A stretch of DNA of 64,000 nt from Roseovarius sp. THAF9 (GTDB taxonomy: Bacteria; Pseudomonadota; Alphaproteobacteria; Rhodobacterales; Rhodobacteraceae), in the NCBI RefSeq assembly GCF_009363715.1, contig NZ_CP045404.1:836001-900000 (forward strand), written 5' to 3'. Positions 28,064 to 36,570 of the stretch are shown here, piece by piece (position 1 is the stretch's first letter; each line of letters starts with the position of its first letter). Position numbers and translations under genes: made by a program. The notes beneath the pieces were generated by a model. The model saw only the letters and a list, made by a program, of their open reading frames with translations. It had not been told where the DNA came from and ran no database searches.

Positions 28064-29323
28064 ATGAATCAGACAACCGGGGATTTTGCGACTCTTCTGG
28101 CGAAAGCCGGTCTCGGGATTGAGGAGGCTGCCGAACTTCTTGACATGAGCCCGCGTTCCGTCCGCAGGCACATTAAAGGGGAGAGCAAAAAGCTTGATCG
28201 CATTCGCTTGGAGCGGTTGCGTGAGATTGCTGATTCCAGGTGCTCTGGCGAGAGGCCCGATGGCTTTCGGTTCATCGACCTCTTCGCTGGTATTGGAGGG
28301 CTGCGCAAGCCGTTCGAAGAGATCGGTGGACGCTGCGTGTTCACTTCCGAGTGGGATCGGTTCAGTCAACAGACTTATGCCGCCAACTTTCCCGAACCGG
28401 CGGACAGCGATCATATCAGCGTCGGAGATATCCGCCCCTATGCCGATGACCCTTCGAAGGTTCCGGCACACGATGTTCTGTTAGCCGGGTTCCCCTGCCA
28501 GCCTTTCAGCATCGCGGGTGTCAGTAAGAAAAACGCCTTGGGGCGACCGCACGGCTTTCTTTGTGATACGCAGGGGACGTTGTTCTATGACCTCGCAAAA
28601 ATCATAAAGCACCACCAGCCTCCTGCCTTCCTTCTTGAGAATGTGAAGAACCTTGAACGCCACGATGGAGGCAAGACCTTTGCCACAATCATGAACGTGC
28701 TGAAGAACGAGTTGGGCTACACCGTTCAAAGGCGTGTCATTTCATCGACACCTTGGGTGCCGCAGAAGCGGGAGCGCATTTTCATCGTCGGTTTCAAGTC
28801 CGAGGAGATTCCATTCAACTTCGATGATCTTGTTGTCCCCGAAGGCGATGGCCCGACACTGGGCAGCATTCTCGATGACGAGGTCGATCCGAAATACACC
28901 CTAACGCCAAACCTCTGGAAGTATCTGCAAGGCTACAAAGAGAAACACAACAAAGCCGGGAATGGCTTCGGTTTTTCTCTTTTCGGACCTGGCGATGTAG
29001 CGCGCACCTTGTCTGCGCGCTACTACAAGGATGGGTCGGAAATCCTGATAGCGCAGGACGGCAAGCGGCCCCGACGCCTTACGCCGCGTGAATGTGCTCG
29101 TCTGATGGGCTTCGAGAAGCCCGGTGAGGCAAAGTTCAGAATCCCGGTTTCCGATACGCAGGCATATCGCCAGATGGGCAATGCCGTTGTCGTGCCTGTC
29201 GTTCGTGCGGTTGCACAACTGATGAAACCTTTCATAGCAGAGGCACTTGCGCAGGAGGGCCGGGAGGTTCCCGAACTGAGTCAGCGAGACCTTCCGCTTG
29301 CGGAGCCGGTCGCCGGGCGCTGA
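28064..29323 (+). CDS. dcm: DNA (cytosine-5) methyltransferase, Dcm/M.EcoRII-like
   Basis: 419 residues. An N-terminal helix-turn-helix (EEAAELLDMSPRSVRRHIKG, about 20-39) precedes the m5C methyltransferase core: motif I DLFAGIGG (72-79), catalytic Cys145 in FPCQPFS, ENVKNL (192-197), QKRERIF (234-240) and QMGNAVVVPVV near the C terminus. It should methylate the inner C of CCWGG, judged by the EcoRII-like nuclease two genes downstream and the coupled vsr gene. The N-terminal domain may repress its own promoter, as known for M.EcoRII-type enzymes. vsr starts 3 bp after its stop. Confidence 0.92.
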   Translation: MNQTTGDFATLLAKAGLGIEEAAELLDMSPRSVRRHIKGESKKLDRIRLERLREIADSRCSGERPDGFRFIDLFAGIGGLRKPFEEIGGRCVFTSEWDRFSQQTYAANFPEPADSDHISVGDIRPYADDPSKVPAHDVLLAGFPCQPFSIAGVSKKNALGRPHGFLCDTQGTLFYDLAKIIKHHQPPAFLLENVKNLERHDGGKTFATIMNVLKNELGYTVQRRVISSTPWVPQKRERIFIVGFKSEEIPFNFDDLVVPEGDGPTLGSILDDEVDPKYTLTPNLWKYLQGYKEKHNKAGNGFGFSLFGPGDVARTLSARYYKDGSEILIAQDGKRPRRLTPRECARLMGFEKPGEAKFRIPVSDTQAYRQMGNAVVVPVVRAVAQLMKPFIAEALAQEGREVPELSQRDLPLAEPVAGR

Positions 29324-29325
29324 GC

Positions 29326-29799
29326 GTGTGCGCAGACCGCGTGTCAACAACTGTCCGCAGCCGCATGATGGCGGGCATCAAGGGCAAAGATACAAAGCCC
29401 GAGAGGCTGATCCGCTCCGCTCTACACTGTCGTGGTTTTCGCTTCCGTTTGCATCGGAATGACCTGCCTGGAAAACCCGACCTCGTTTTCCCGAAATGGG
29501 AAGCCGTAATTTTTGTGCACGGGTGTTTCTGGCACGGTCATGATTGCCATCTCTTCCGTTGGCCGAAGACCCGAACAGAGTTCTGGAAGGACAAGATCGG
29601 CAGCAATATCCAGCGGGACAGCCGACAGATTGACCAACTTCATGAGTGTGGATGGCGTGTCGGTATTGTCTGGGAATGCGCACTTAAAGGCAGATATCGA
29701 CAACCCGTTGAGCGCATAGCCGAAATCTGTACTCTTTGGCTGGAATCAGAAGAAACGAAAATGCAGGTGGCAGGCAATGAAGCGAGGGCAACTGATTGA
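29326..29799 (+). CDS. vsr: Very short patch repair endonuclease Vsr
   Basis: 157 residues from a GTG start 3 bp after dcm. Vsr nicks next to T:G mismatches that arise by deamination of m5C in CCWGG. Asp52 (GKPDLVFPKWEAV) is the catalytic aspartate, and HGCFWHGHDC holds the active-site histidines; TRTEFWKDKIGSNIQRD is diagnostic. The Thr that precedes the HGCFWH histidine in the E. coli enzyme is Val here (Val64). The last 23 bp overlap the nuclease gene. Confidence 0.93.
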   Translation: MCADRVSTTVRSRMMAGIKGKDTKPERLIRSALHCRGFRFRLHRNDLPGKPDLVFPKWEAVIFVHGCFWHGHDCHLFRWPKTRTEFWKDKIGSNIQRDSRQIDQLHECGWRVGIVWECALKGRYRQPVERIAEICTLWLESEETKMQVAGNEARATD

Positions 29800-30994
29800 C
29801 TATTTCGCGGGCATAGGCGTCAAGCGCCTATCCGCTGTGGACACAGAGCCGAATAGATCGAAACAGCACGAGATCGGAACTACCCGCGACATGCGCGACC
29901 AGTTTCTTGGAGAGGTTCAATACGAGCGGTATCGTGCAATCTACATCTGGCTCGGGGAGGATCAGGAGGGTTTCACCGTCGAGGGAACAGCGACCCACTA
30001 TGATGCTCGCGAGGCTATTCCTGGGCGCACCGAATGGCGGCTCTACTATCCGTCGAATCCGGTCACTGACACCATGAAAGAAGGAGATACCTTGTTCCTG
30101 GCAAAGGATAGGGAGGGTATCCTGTATTTCATTGTCGCCCCGGAGCACTCGACCAGCGAGGCGCAGCTCTTTTGGCTGTTTGGCTTGCGCCCTGCTGGGC
30201 GCTCGTTTGTGTCGCGCAAGTTTTCCGAGGAAGAGCCGGAGTTGGACTTTGCCGCTCGTTTCATCTTGGACGAAATCGGTATCGAGTTCGAAGAGCCAGC
30301 GGCGGATAAACTCGATGATATCATCGAAAAGTTCGGCACGACATTTCCGAGGACGATGGAGTTTTCGGCACTCGCGCGACTGACACTTCCGGAGGTCCGT
30401 GCAGAAGACGATCCGGATGCTGCTCTTGTCGCTTGGCTCGATCATGAGGAAGCCCTGTTCCGAAGGCTTGAGCGTCGTGTCGTAGCGGAACGGCTCGAAC
30501 AGGGTTTCGTGACCCCTGACGGAACCGACGTAGATGGCTTTATTAGTTTCTCACTCGGGGTCCAGAACCGGCGAAAATCCCGGATGGGGCATTCCCTCGA
30601 AAACCATATTTCGGCGGTGTTCGACGCGTTCGGCCTCGCCTACGCTCGCGGGGCCGCGACAGAGCATAATCACAAGCCCGATTTCTTGTTCCCGGACGCG
30701 GAGACTTACCACGCAGCGCCGCCGGAGGGCGACGGACGCCTGATGATGCTCGGTGCGAAATCCACGTGCAAGGATCGCTGGCGGCAGGTGCTGGCGGAGG
30801 CTGCGAAGATACCGGGCAAGCATCTTCTGACCTTGGAGCCGGGCATATCCGAACCGCAAACTGCCCAGATGGATGCGTCGAGCTTGCAACTCGTCGTGCC
30901 CCGCCCGATCCAAGAAACCTACACCGTCGATCAACAGGCATGGCTCTGGGACCTTTCGCGGCTTGTCGAGACTGTGCGCGAACGCCAAGCCTGA
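29777..30994 (+). CDS. EcoRII-like type II restriction endonuclease (CCWGG)
   Basis: 405 residues, the size of EcoRII. The N-terminal part (about 1-180) corresponds to the EcoRII effector domain that binds a second site (VKRLSAVDTE aligns with the EcoRII start). The C-terminal PD-(D/E)XK domain is very close to EcoRII: NRRKSRMGHSLENH, HNHKPDFLFPDAETYH and LGAKSTCKDRWRQVL, with Glu275, Asp302, Lys328 and Lys332 as likely catalytic residues. It cuts before CC of unmethylated CCWGG and in EcoRII needs two sites. It is the third gene of the dcm-vsr cassette. Confidence 0.92.
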   Translation: MKRGQLIDYFAGIGVKRLSAVDTEPNRSKQHEIGTTRDMRDQFLGEVQYERYRAIYIWLGEDQEGFTVEGTATHYDAREAIPGRTEWRLYYPSNPVTDTMKEGDTLFLAKDREGILYFIVAPEHSTSEAQLFWLFGLRPAGRSFVSRKFSEEEPELDFAARFILDEIGIEFEEPAADKLDDIIEKFGTTFPRTMEFSALARLTLPEVRAEDDPDAALVAWLDHEEALFRRLERRVVAERLEQGFVTPDGTDVDGFISFSLGVQNRRKSRMGHSLENHISAVFDAFGLAYARGAATEHNHKPDFLFPDAETYHAAPPEGDGRLMMLGAKSTCKDRWRQVLAEAAKIPGKHLLTLEPGISEPQTAQMDASSLQLVVPRPIQETYTVDQQAWLWDLSRLVETVRERQA

Positions 30995-31102
30995 CGCATC
31001 GTTTTCTTGCGATTTGGATTCTTTGCCCAGGCACTATTTCTGATGCGGGCACAGGTTCGTCCTCGCTTGTGCCTCCTTGCCTCGACGCGCGATAAGCGCG
31101 AC

Positions 31103-31867
31103 CTACGCTCCAAGGCCGCCAGCCGCCTTGGGGCGTTTCTTTTCACACTGCTTCAGCCGCTCCACGGATTTCTCGAAATACTCCGGATCAGGCTCGCAGC
31201 CGATATACGCTCTGCCCGTGTTGAGCGCGGCGACGCCGGTGGTCGCTGACCCCGAAAAGCAATCCAGAACGGTGCCGACCTCGGGTGCATAGACGCCGAT
31301 GAGTTCTTCGAAGAGCGGCAGAGACTTCTGCGTCGGATGGAACCGGTCCTTGCCGTGGTGGATGGGGTAGGGATAGACGCCGAACTCGCGCGCATCCTCG
31401 ATCCGTGGCTTGCCGCCGGGCTTGTGCGCAACCAGCGCCATTTCGCGTGCATTCGTCAGAAAGTTGTGGCGGGAGTTGATCGGCACCGGGTTCGTCTTCT
31501 GCCATTCAACAACGTCAATACCCTCGAAGCCTTGGCCTTCAAGCATGTCCCAAAGCGTGCTGAGTTTCCAGATATCGAAGAAGATGAGGGCGGTTCCGCC
31601 CGGCTTCAGGACGCGCTTCATCTGGCCGATGATGCCTTCGAGATCTTCTATGCTGAACTCATCGCGGTCCCACGCGCCGTAATCGGTCGAATAGTTGTTG
31701 AACTTGCCATCACCACCTTTTGAAAACCCGGAATCCTTTGAGATTATGTAGGGTGGATCGGTCATCACAAGATCAATCGAGCCCGGCTCCAGGAGGTTCA
31801 GGACTTCCTCCGCCGTCGCGTTGTGCAGTTTGACCTCTTCGGTAGAGAAAACGCTGTGCTTTGTCAT
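31103..31867 (-). CDS. Beta-class DNA N6-adenine or N4-cytosine methyltransferase
   Basis: 254 residues from ATG at 31867. The catalytic motif IV TDPPY (36-40) comes before the SAM-binding motif I FSGSATTG (204-211), so it is a beta-class amino-methyltransferase; the DPPY form favours N6-adenine. The target-recognition region lies between them (about 100-175). No matching restriction gene adjoins it, so it is an orphan methyltransferase, possibly for protection of the element against host restriction. It converges with the EcoRII-like gene. Confidence 0.88.
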   Translation of the reverse strand: MTKHSVFSTEEVKLHNATAEEVLNLLEPGSIDLVMTDPPYIISKDSGFSKGGDGKFNNYSTDYGAWDRDEFSIEDLEGIIGQMKRVLKPGGTALIFFDIWKLSTLWDMLEGQGFEGIDVVEWQKTNPVPINSRHNFLTNAREMALVAHKPGGKPRIEDAREFGVYPYPIHHGKDRFHPTQKSLPLFEELIGVYAPEVGTVLDCFSGSATTGVAALNTGRAYIGCEPDPEYFEKSVERLKQCEKKRPKAAGGLGA

Positions 31868-31940
31868 TTCGCTTGGCCTCTTTCTAAGTTGTCCGCCGGA
31901 AATGTGGTCATCCCAAAAAAGAAAAAACGATTTTTCTTTG

Positions 31941-31985
31941 TCTCCCGTTTGGGTCGCCAACGGGAGATTTCTACCTCCTTAGAGA
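31941..31985 (+). promoter_or_regulatory. Repeated leader element L1 (hairpin), upstream of the 125-residue protein
   Basis: Arms TCTCCCGTT and AACGGGAGA form a hairpin, followed by TTTCTACCTCCTTAGAGA. A near-identical element stands, in the same orientation relative to its gene, upstream of the pilin-leader gene (41972-42017): 13 bp of the left arm side, 13 bp from the right arm onward and the TTAGAGA end agree while the loop differs. It ends 50 bp before the 32036 start codon. It could be an operator or an RNA structure. Confidence 0.65.
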
Positions 31986-32035
31986 AGGGATGCGGAAACC
32001 GCCGGAGCCCTTCCCGGCGCAACATTGAGGAAGAC

Positions 32036-32413
32036 ATGCTTAAAGTAATCGACGGACCCAAATCCAGCACACTCAACGACAACGCAGACGGCCCGTTCGC
32101 CTTCGCGGATCGTTCTCAACTCGCCGCGCACGCGGCTACCGAATGGCTCTACGAATACGCCGCCGACAACGTCAACGCCCATGACGGGTCTTGGAGCGAC
32201 TGGAACAGCGCCGAGGACATTGCCGACACTTACTGCGTTGTTCTCGAAGACGAGCACGGCAACACGCTCGAGGAACATCTCGAAGTCGCAGACCTGACGC
32301 CGCGCGGCGCGGAGATCTTGAATGCGGCAATCCGGGACGAAGGCGAAGGTATCGAGGATCTTCTCGACGCTTGGGCCGAGGACATTTGGGAAGAATCCAA
32401 CCACGCCGACTAA
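32036..32413 (+). CDS. Small acidic protein of unknown function
   Basis: 125 residues, very rich in Asp and Glu (for example SWSDWNSAEDIADTYCVVLE and the C terminus DAWAEDIWEESNHAD). GAGGAAGAC precedes the ATG. No family was recognised. It heads a run of six closely packed small genes behind the L1 leader. The acidity and placement beside restriction genes would fit a DNA-mimic antirestriction protein, but this is only a guess. Confidence 0.7.
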   Translation: MLKVIDGPKSSTLNDNADGPFAFADRSQLAAHAATEWLYEYAADNVNAHDGSWSDWNSAEDIADTYCVVLEDEHGNTLEEHLEVADLTPRGAEILNAAIRDEGEGIEDLLDAWAEDIWEESNHAD

Positions 32414-32466
32414 CCACCACGCCGGGCCTCCGGGCCCGGTCATTCTACCAACATTGGAGTAGCCCC

Positions 32467-32751
32467 ATGCTTTCAGCACACGAAAAACTACAGATTGCCG
32501 CTTGGAAAGCCGAAACAGAGGCGGCGAAAGACCGCGTCCATGGCGAAGACGCGCCGAAATGGCTGATCAGCGCCGCGTATCACTTCTTTTGCGAACGAGA
32601 AAGACGTCTCGAAAAAGCAGAGAGGAAAGGCCAGTTGGTTGATGCGCAGATTGCTCATTGCTTAAAGCTTCGGGCACTCGGTGAAAGCAAGCGCGCGGAC
32701 ATTTTGGATAAAACCATCGACGAATACTTCGAGCGGGAGTTGGCGGCATGA
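32467..32751 (+). CDS. Hypothetical helical protein
   Basis: 94 residues from ATG at 32467, preceded by TTGGAG. The sequence is mostly charged helix (KLQIAAWKAETEAAKDRV, then ERERRLEKAERKGQLVDAQI). No family recognised. The stop overlaps the next start as ATGA, indicating an operon. Confidence 0.65.
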   Translation: MLSAHEKLQIAAWKAETEAAKDRVHGEDAPKWLISAAYHFFCERERRLEKAERKGQLVDAQIAHCLKLRALGESKRADILDKTIDEYFERELAA

Positions 32752-33062
32752 CTGACTTCGACGATTTCGAAGCGTTGATGGCCGAGATCGAAGGCAAGCC
32801 CACCAATCGTGCAGCAGTGCGTCCGGAAGAGCCATCAGCCATTCCGGACATTCCAGACGCTCCCGGAGCGGATGAGGATCACAAACACGACCCTCGAACC
32901 GTCCGCGCCGCAGTATTGGGGGTGCTCGGCATCATGCACGCAGACCTCGAAAATGACGGCCCGGCAGACGGGAGCGACTGGCGCGAAGCCTACAACGCCG
33001 CCGCGCAGACCCTCGCCGATGCCATCGGATGGACACCCAAAACAGAAAACAGGGAGACCTGA
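32748..33062 (+). CDS. Hypothetical acidic protein
   Basis: 104 residues. It starts MTDFDDFEALMAEIEGKP, has a Pro/Asp-rich middle and a helical end (WREAYNAAAQTLADAIGW). No family recognised. It overlaps the preceding gene by 4 bp and is followed at once by the next. Confidence 0.65.
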   Translation: MTDFDDFEALMAEIEGKPTNRAAVRPEEPSAIPDIPDAPGADEDHKHDPRTVRAAVLGVLGIMHADLENDGPADGSDWREAYNAAAQTLADAIGWTPKTENRET

Positions 33063-33063
33063 C

Positions 33064-33507
33064 ATGTTCAAGATACTCAATCCCGTTCGGCACTGGCAGC
33101 GCGGGAAGGCAACTCGCGCCGTGCTTGCGAACACCCCCGTCGTGCGCACCGGATATCGCTTTCCAACTGCCCAATCGTATGCCGAAGATGTCGCCCAGGA
33201 TGCAATCTGGGGCAACGGCCACGCCAGCCGTCCGATCTTCGCTTTCAAAGACAAACACACGACTGAACATCGGATATCTTTCCTCGTTCCCGAGGAACAG
33301 TGGCCGGGCACGCCGACGCCCGTTGAGATTCTGCGGGTCGAGATTCCGGATTGCGGGAGCCGCGAAGCCCAGGAGTTCGTTGCCGGGCTCGCCGTCGCGT
33401 TGCGCCTGTCCGGCGCCGACTTCGCGGCCCTCATGCCGACGATCCGCGCGGCCCTCGATGCGGTGAAGCAAGCAGCCGATGTGTTCCCGGAGGAGGTTCC
33501 TCAATGA
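33064..33507 (+). CDS. Hypothetical protein
   Basis: 147 residues from ATG at 33064, 1 bp after the preceding stop. The N terminus is basic (MFKILNPVRHWQRGKATRAV), the middle looks like a mixed alpha/beta domain and the end is helical. No family recognised. Stop overlaps the next gene by 4 bp. Confidence 0.65.
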   Translation: MFKILNPVRHWQRGKATRAVLANTPVVRTGYRFPTAQSYAEDVAQDAIWGNGHASRPIFAFKDKHTTEHRISFLVPEEQWPGTPTPVEILRVEIPDCGSREAQEFVAGLAVALRLSGADFAALMPTIRAALDAVKQAADVFPEEVPQ

Positions 33508-33866
33508 CCTGCAATCATCCCAAAATCCCGGTGGCACTGCGCGAGAGCGCCGGAAAACGGGCCCGGCGTATTGCTGGGATCGTCGGCAACATGAAGCACC
33601 GCGATCTTCGGAACTATATCGATATAGATCATGACGGGGAATACTCGTGGCCTGTCGTGCGCGTTGCCTTGCCACTGACTGTCAGCGAGCGCGGCTATTT
33701 CGTGAGTCTCCGCGCGGCGAGACTTCTGCGCCCGGGTGAAGATGGCAGTAGCTCCGTAATCTCCGCGCTTGATCTGCGCGACGGGCGTAAAAGACACATC
33801 TCCAAGATCGAAAACGATGTGCTCCACCATTTCGAATGTCTCGCTGAAGAAAGGAGAACCCAATGA
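33504..33866 (+). CDS. Hypothetical protein
   Basis: 120 residues from ATG at 33504 with a GGAGGAGG ribosome site. A basic N-terminal part (ALRESAGKRARRIAGIVGNM) precedes a beta-rich region. No family recognised. It overlaps both neighbours by 4 bp, so it belongs to the same transcript. Confidence 0.65.
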   Translation: MTCNHPKIPVALRESAGKRARRIAGIVGNMKHRDLRNYIDIDHDGEYSWPVVRVALPLTVSERGYFVSLRAARLLRPGEDGSSSVISALDLRDGRKRHISKIENDVLHHFECLAEERRTQ

Positions 33867-34201
33867 ATCTCTCAAAAACCGCACTCGGCGCCGTCTGCGC
33901 TCTCACCTTGCAAGCAACGGCGAGCCAGGCCGAAACCAGGTCCCAGTTCATCGCCAGAAAATGCACGCAGAATGTCGTCGAGATGATGGCCGAGGCCGGA
34001 AGCCGCTGGTCTTGTGCAGAAGTCCAGAGTTGGCAGTATGACGAAGAAGCTAAGCTGAGGGCGAGAGGAAGGGCGCAAAGAGAACGCAATCGTAAAATTC
34101 AGGCATGCTACGAAGCACGCATGAAGAATGTCAATTCTATCAGGACATATGACCGGATTATGAATGAAGTTCTTGATGAATGCGGTGCGAAATACCAGTA
34201 G
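33863..34201 (+). CDS. Small exported protein
   Basis: 112 residues. An N-terminal signal peptide (LSKTALGAVCALTLQATASQA, cleaved near 23) suggests periplasmic location. The mature part has four cysteines and a charged helix (RARGRAQRERNRKIQACYEA). No family recognised. It ends the run of six small genes; the stop lies opposite the end of a minus-strand mobilisation gene. Confidence 0.68.
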   Translation: MNLSKTALGAVCALTLQATASQAETRSQFIARKCTQNVVEMMAEAGSRWSCAEVQSWQYDEEAKLRARGRAQRERNRKIQACYEARMKNVNSIRTYDRIMNEVLDECGAKYQ

Positions 34202-34216
34202 CGACCTTTCGCCAAA

Positions 34217-34480
34217 TCAGACTTTCTTCAGCGCCGAGTGCAGTCTTTTGAGCGTTTCGGCAACTGCCGGCTGATCCCTTTCGTCGAGAGTGCGCATGAT
34301 CCGGGGCACAATATCCCGGGCATCTTCGGGCGCGGTCTCGATAAGTCTTTCAACACCAGACCCGAGCAATACAAGACGCCGCGTTCGCGCGCGGCGGTCT
34401 TGCTTCTTTTTCTCCGCTCTCGCGCTTCGAAGCTGCTGTTCGAGACTTTCTATTTTCTGTTCAGGCGTTTTACGGGGCAT
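34217..34480 (-). CDS. Small coiled-coil protein, mobilisation accessory-like (MobC/TraD type)
   Basis: 87 residues. A coiled coil (EQKIESLEQQLRSARAEKKK) is followed by a basic RRARTRRLVLLGSGVE segment, the layout of small accessory proteins found next to relaxase genes in alphaproteobacterial plasmids. It likely helps relaxosome formation. Its start overlaps the end of the trbL-like gene by 11 bp. Confidence 0.65.
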   Translation of the reverse strand: MPRKTPEQKIESLEQQLRSARAEKKKQDRRARTRRLVLLGSGVERLIETAPEDARDIVPRIMRTLDERDQPAVAETLKRLHSALKKV

Positions 34481-36020
34481 TGCCGGAACCTCCTTTCGTA
34501 ATGTTGGATACGGCTTTGGCGGTGTTGCTGGCTTTCACGGCTTGTGCGGTGTTGATAGCCGCAGAAACCGGGCATGTATCTTTCAAGCGCTGGACACCCG
34601 CCCCCAAGACATTCTTATTCTGGAAAGCGCCGACAGCCGCATCCAAGCCCCGGGCAGTGCTCGCCGCGCCCCGCGCGGTGGACATGCCTGCCCTGCCGGT
34701 CATCCGGGCGACGACCGGCGAAGCGGCGATGGATGACATTCCTACACCCATGCCTGCGGTCTTCGCCATCCTTGTTGTATTGTCAGCGAATGCCGAGAGT
34801 CCGGAAACCGACATGGCCTGTTCGATGTTGCGGATAATGACAACGCCGAGCCCTGCAATGAAGACATTGTAAGCGACCATCCACCAGACCAGAGGCGACC
34901 AAAGCGGCATCGGGATACCCTCCTCGCCCTCTTTCAATACCTTCGTGCTCATGCGCCGGATAAGCTCGCGTTGCTGATCCAGCGCTCGGTTGCCCGTCTT
35001 GACCGGAGGATTTTCCGGGATCGGCGTCAGAGTGATTGTTTCATAGCGCGCATCCATGAGTGCGCGGTTCTGATTGTATACTTCGACACCGAATGTCGTC
35101 ATGACATACGCGGTGAGGGCGAGCAAAGACAGACCAAAGACCTTCATGCAGGTTGCCGCAACGAAGCGAACCGCGGCCCCCGCAAAAGACCGGGTTGTAT
35201 CGAAGAGCAGACCGGCGAGAATGAGGGGACCGAAGGCGGCGATAATCAGGACGCGGACAACGGCGCCGATCACCAAAGCAATGATCCAGATCAGCGTCAT
35301 GAGCGCTGGAATCAGGATCAGGAAGATGGCGAAGAAGATCTTGACGAGCGCAGCGAGCGCCGATGCAACCGTATCGGTGAGACGTGAGAAGAAACCCCCG
35401 GAGTCTTCTGTGTAGAACGCGCTCTCGACGATGGCGAAGCCACCGGCGATTTGCATTATGAACGAACGCTCAAAAACACAGATCATTTTGAGCGGAGCGG
35501 CATATGCCGCTTCATTGCCCAAGCTCAAATCTTCGAGTAGTTCGGTGCCCGAGCACCCGAGGTCTGCAGCGCCGGTGCCACCGGAAAATGCTCCCGACAC
35601 TGCTTCCATTCCCCCGGTTCGCGCTGCGTCAGCATATCCGAATGAGAACTCGATGACGCCCGGGCCCATTGTGCGGTATGCGCTCGGAACCGGGCGGCCG
35701 TCGAATGTCGTCTGGACCGCAACAAGCGGGAGCCATACCAAGACGAAGATTGCCATCTTTTTTGCAATCCGCTCGATGAAGTCGCGGCCATTCTCTCCGG
35801 CTTTGAACATCAACTTCGCGGCTTCGAAGCCCAGCCAGATCATCATGATGATGGGCAGAAGGGCCTTCAGCACAGATGCTGTATAGATGAAGAACGCTTC
35901 TACGACCCGGAATACTGCAACAAAGAAGTAGCCGATGAAGTTGCACGAAAAGCAGGAGGGTCCGAAGTCTGAAAAGACACCGGTGCTATAGTCGAAAAGC
36001 CAGAGACTTGCCCATTCCAT
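34470..36020 (-). CDS. trbL: TrbL/VirB6-like polytopic membrane protein
   Basis: 516 residues. A cluster of hydrophobic segments between about 25 and 110, at 215-310 and near 385-400 marks an inner-membrane protein with six or more helices; the C-terminal 110 residues are Ala/Gly/Thr-rich and soluble. This is the TrbL/VirB6 layout, the channel-base subunit of type IV secretion systems. No other type IV secretion genes are in the element, so it may plug into a helper system or modulate it. Confidence 0.8.
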   Translation of the reverse strand: MEWASLWLFDYSTGVFSDFGPSCFSCNFIGYFFVAVFRVVEAFFIYTASVLKALLPIIMMIWLGFEAAKLMFKAGENGRDFIERIAKKMAIFVLVWLPLVAVQTTFDGRPVPSAYRTMGPGVIEFSFGYADAARTGGMEAVSGAFSGGTGAADLGCSGTELLEDLSLGNEAAYAAPLKMICVFERSFIMQIAGGFAIVESAFYTEDSGGFFSRLTDTVASALAALVKIFFAIFLILIPALMTLIWIIALVIGAVVRVLIIAAFGPLILAGLLFDTTRSFAGAAVRFVAATCMKVFGLSLLALTAYVMTTFGVEVYNQNRALMDARYETITLTPIPENPPVKTGNRALDQQRELIRRMSTKVLKEGEEGIPMPLWSPLVWWMVAYNVFIAGLGVVIIRNIEQAMSVSGLSAFADNTTRMAKTAGMGVGMSSIAASPVVARMTGRAGMSTARGAASTARGLDAAVGAFQNKNVLGAGVQRLKDTCPVSAAINTAQAVKASNTAKAVSNITKGGSGNAP

Positions 36021-36032
36021 CCTATCGCTCCC

Positions 36033-36323
36033 TCATCTGAACACCGACGGACGATACGCTGCCGCGAGGTGTATCTCGCCAGTGGAAAAGGGCGGGTGGT
36101 TTCCGAAGTAGTCGGCATTGACACGTTGTTGCATCGCGCAACGCTCACGGTGTTGCTTCATGGAGAAGGTTGTCAGGTTCCCAGCAACGGCAAGGGAAAC
36201 ACATTCCCGGAAGGCCCGGCGGTCTGCGTTTTCGTGGGTTCTTTCGAACACTTCAAACACCGCCCAAAGGGTAGTGGAAAGCGCCAATGCGACGGCGGCT
36301 ATGCGGGACAATGAAGCGATCAT
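36033..36323 (-). CDS. Small membrane-anchored protein upstream of trbL
   Basis: 96 residues from ATG at 36323. A single N-terminal hydrophobic segment (SLSRIAAVALALSTTLWAVF) is followed by a charged, probably periplasmic part with two cysteines. No family recognised. It lies 12 bp before trbL. By position it could be an entry-exclusion or lysis-type protein, but nothing in the sequence proves that. Its ribosome site GGAAAGGA sits inside a hairpin. Confidence 0.65.
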   Translation of the reverse strand: MIASLSRIAAVALALSTTLWAVFEVFERTHENADRRAFRECVSLAVAGNLTTFSMKQHRERCAMQQRVNADYFGNHPPFSTGEIHLAAAYRPSVFR

Positions 36324-36330
36324 TTTGCAG

Positions 36331-36359
36331 TCCTTTCCGGTCCTGGAAAGGAAGTAGGG
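36331..36359 (-). promoter_or_regulatory. Leader element L3 with hairpin covering the ribosome site
   Basis: In mRNA sense CCCTACTTCC is followed by TCCTTTCC-aggacc-GGAAAGGA overlapping its end, a perfect 8-bp stem whose 3' arm is the ribosome site of the small membrane gene. CCCTACTTCC ... GGAAAGGA recurs at 39148-39175. Confidence 0.55.
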
Positions 36360-36410
36360 AAGGGAGTTCAGGGAACCAAACCGAAGCAGGCTGAAAGTCT
36401 GTAAGGCGCA

Positions 36411-36470
36411 GATATGCAAACTCCGTTTGCGGGGTTGCCGTGGGCACCCCCTGCGCCCTGCGGGGCGATG
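36411..36470. other. Candidate origin of transfer (oriT)
   Basis: Upstream of the relaxase gene lies a perfect hairpin GCAAAC-tcc-GTTTGC (36416-36430) and then TGCGCCCT at 36452-36459, which equals the core of the RSF1010/MOBQ nick region, flanked by CCCC and GGGG. The distance from the hairpin is longer than in RSF1010, so the call is tentative. Confidence 0.4.
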
Positions 36471-36570
36471 AACTCGCTGCGCTCGTCGCCTACGGCGTCA
36501 TCAATAACCGGCGGTGCCCGCCGGGGACTATCTCCCCTTCGTTCAACCTGAACGCCGAAGGAGATCACAT

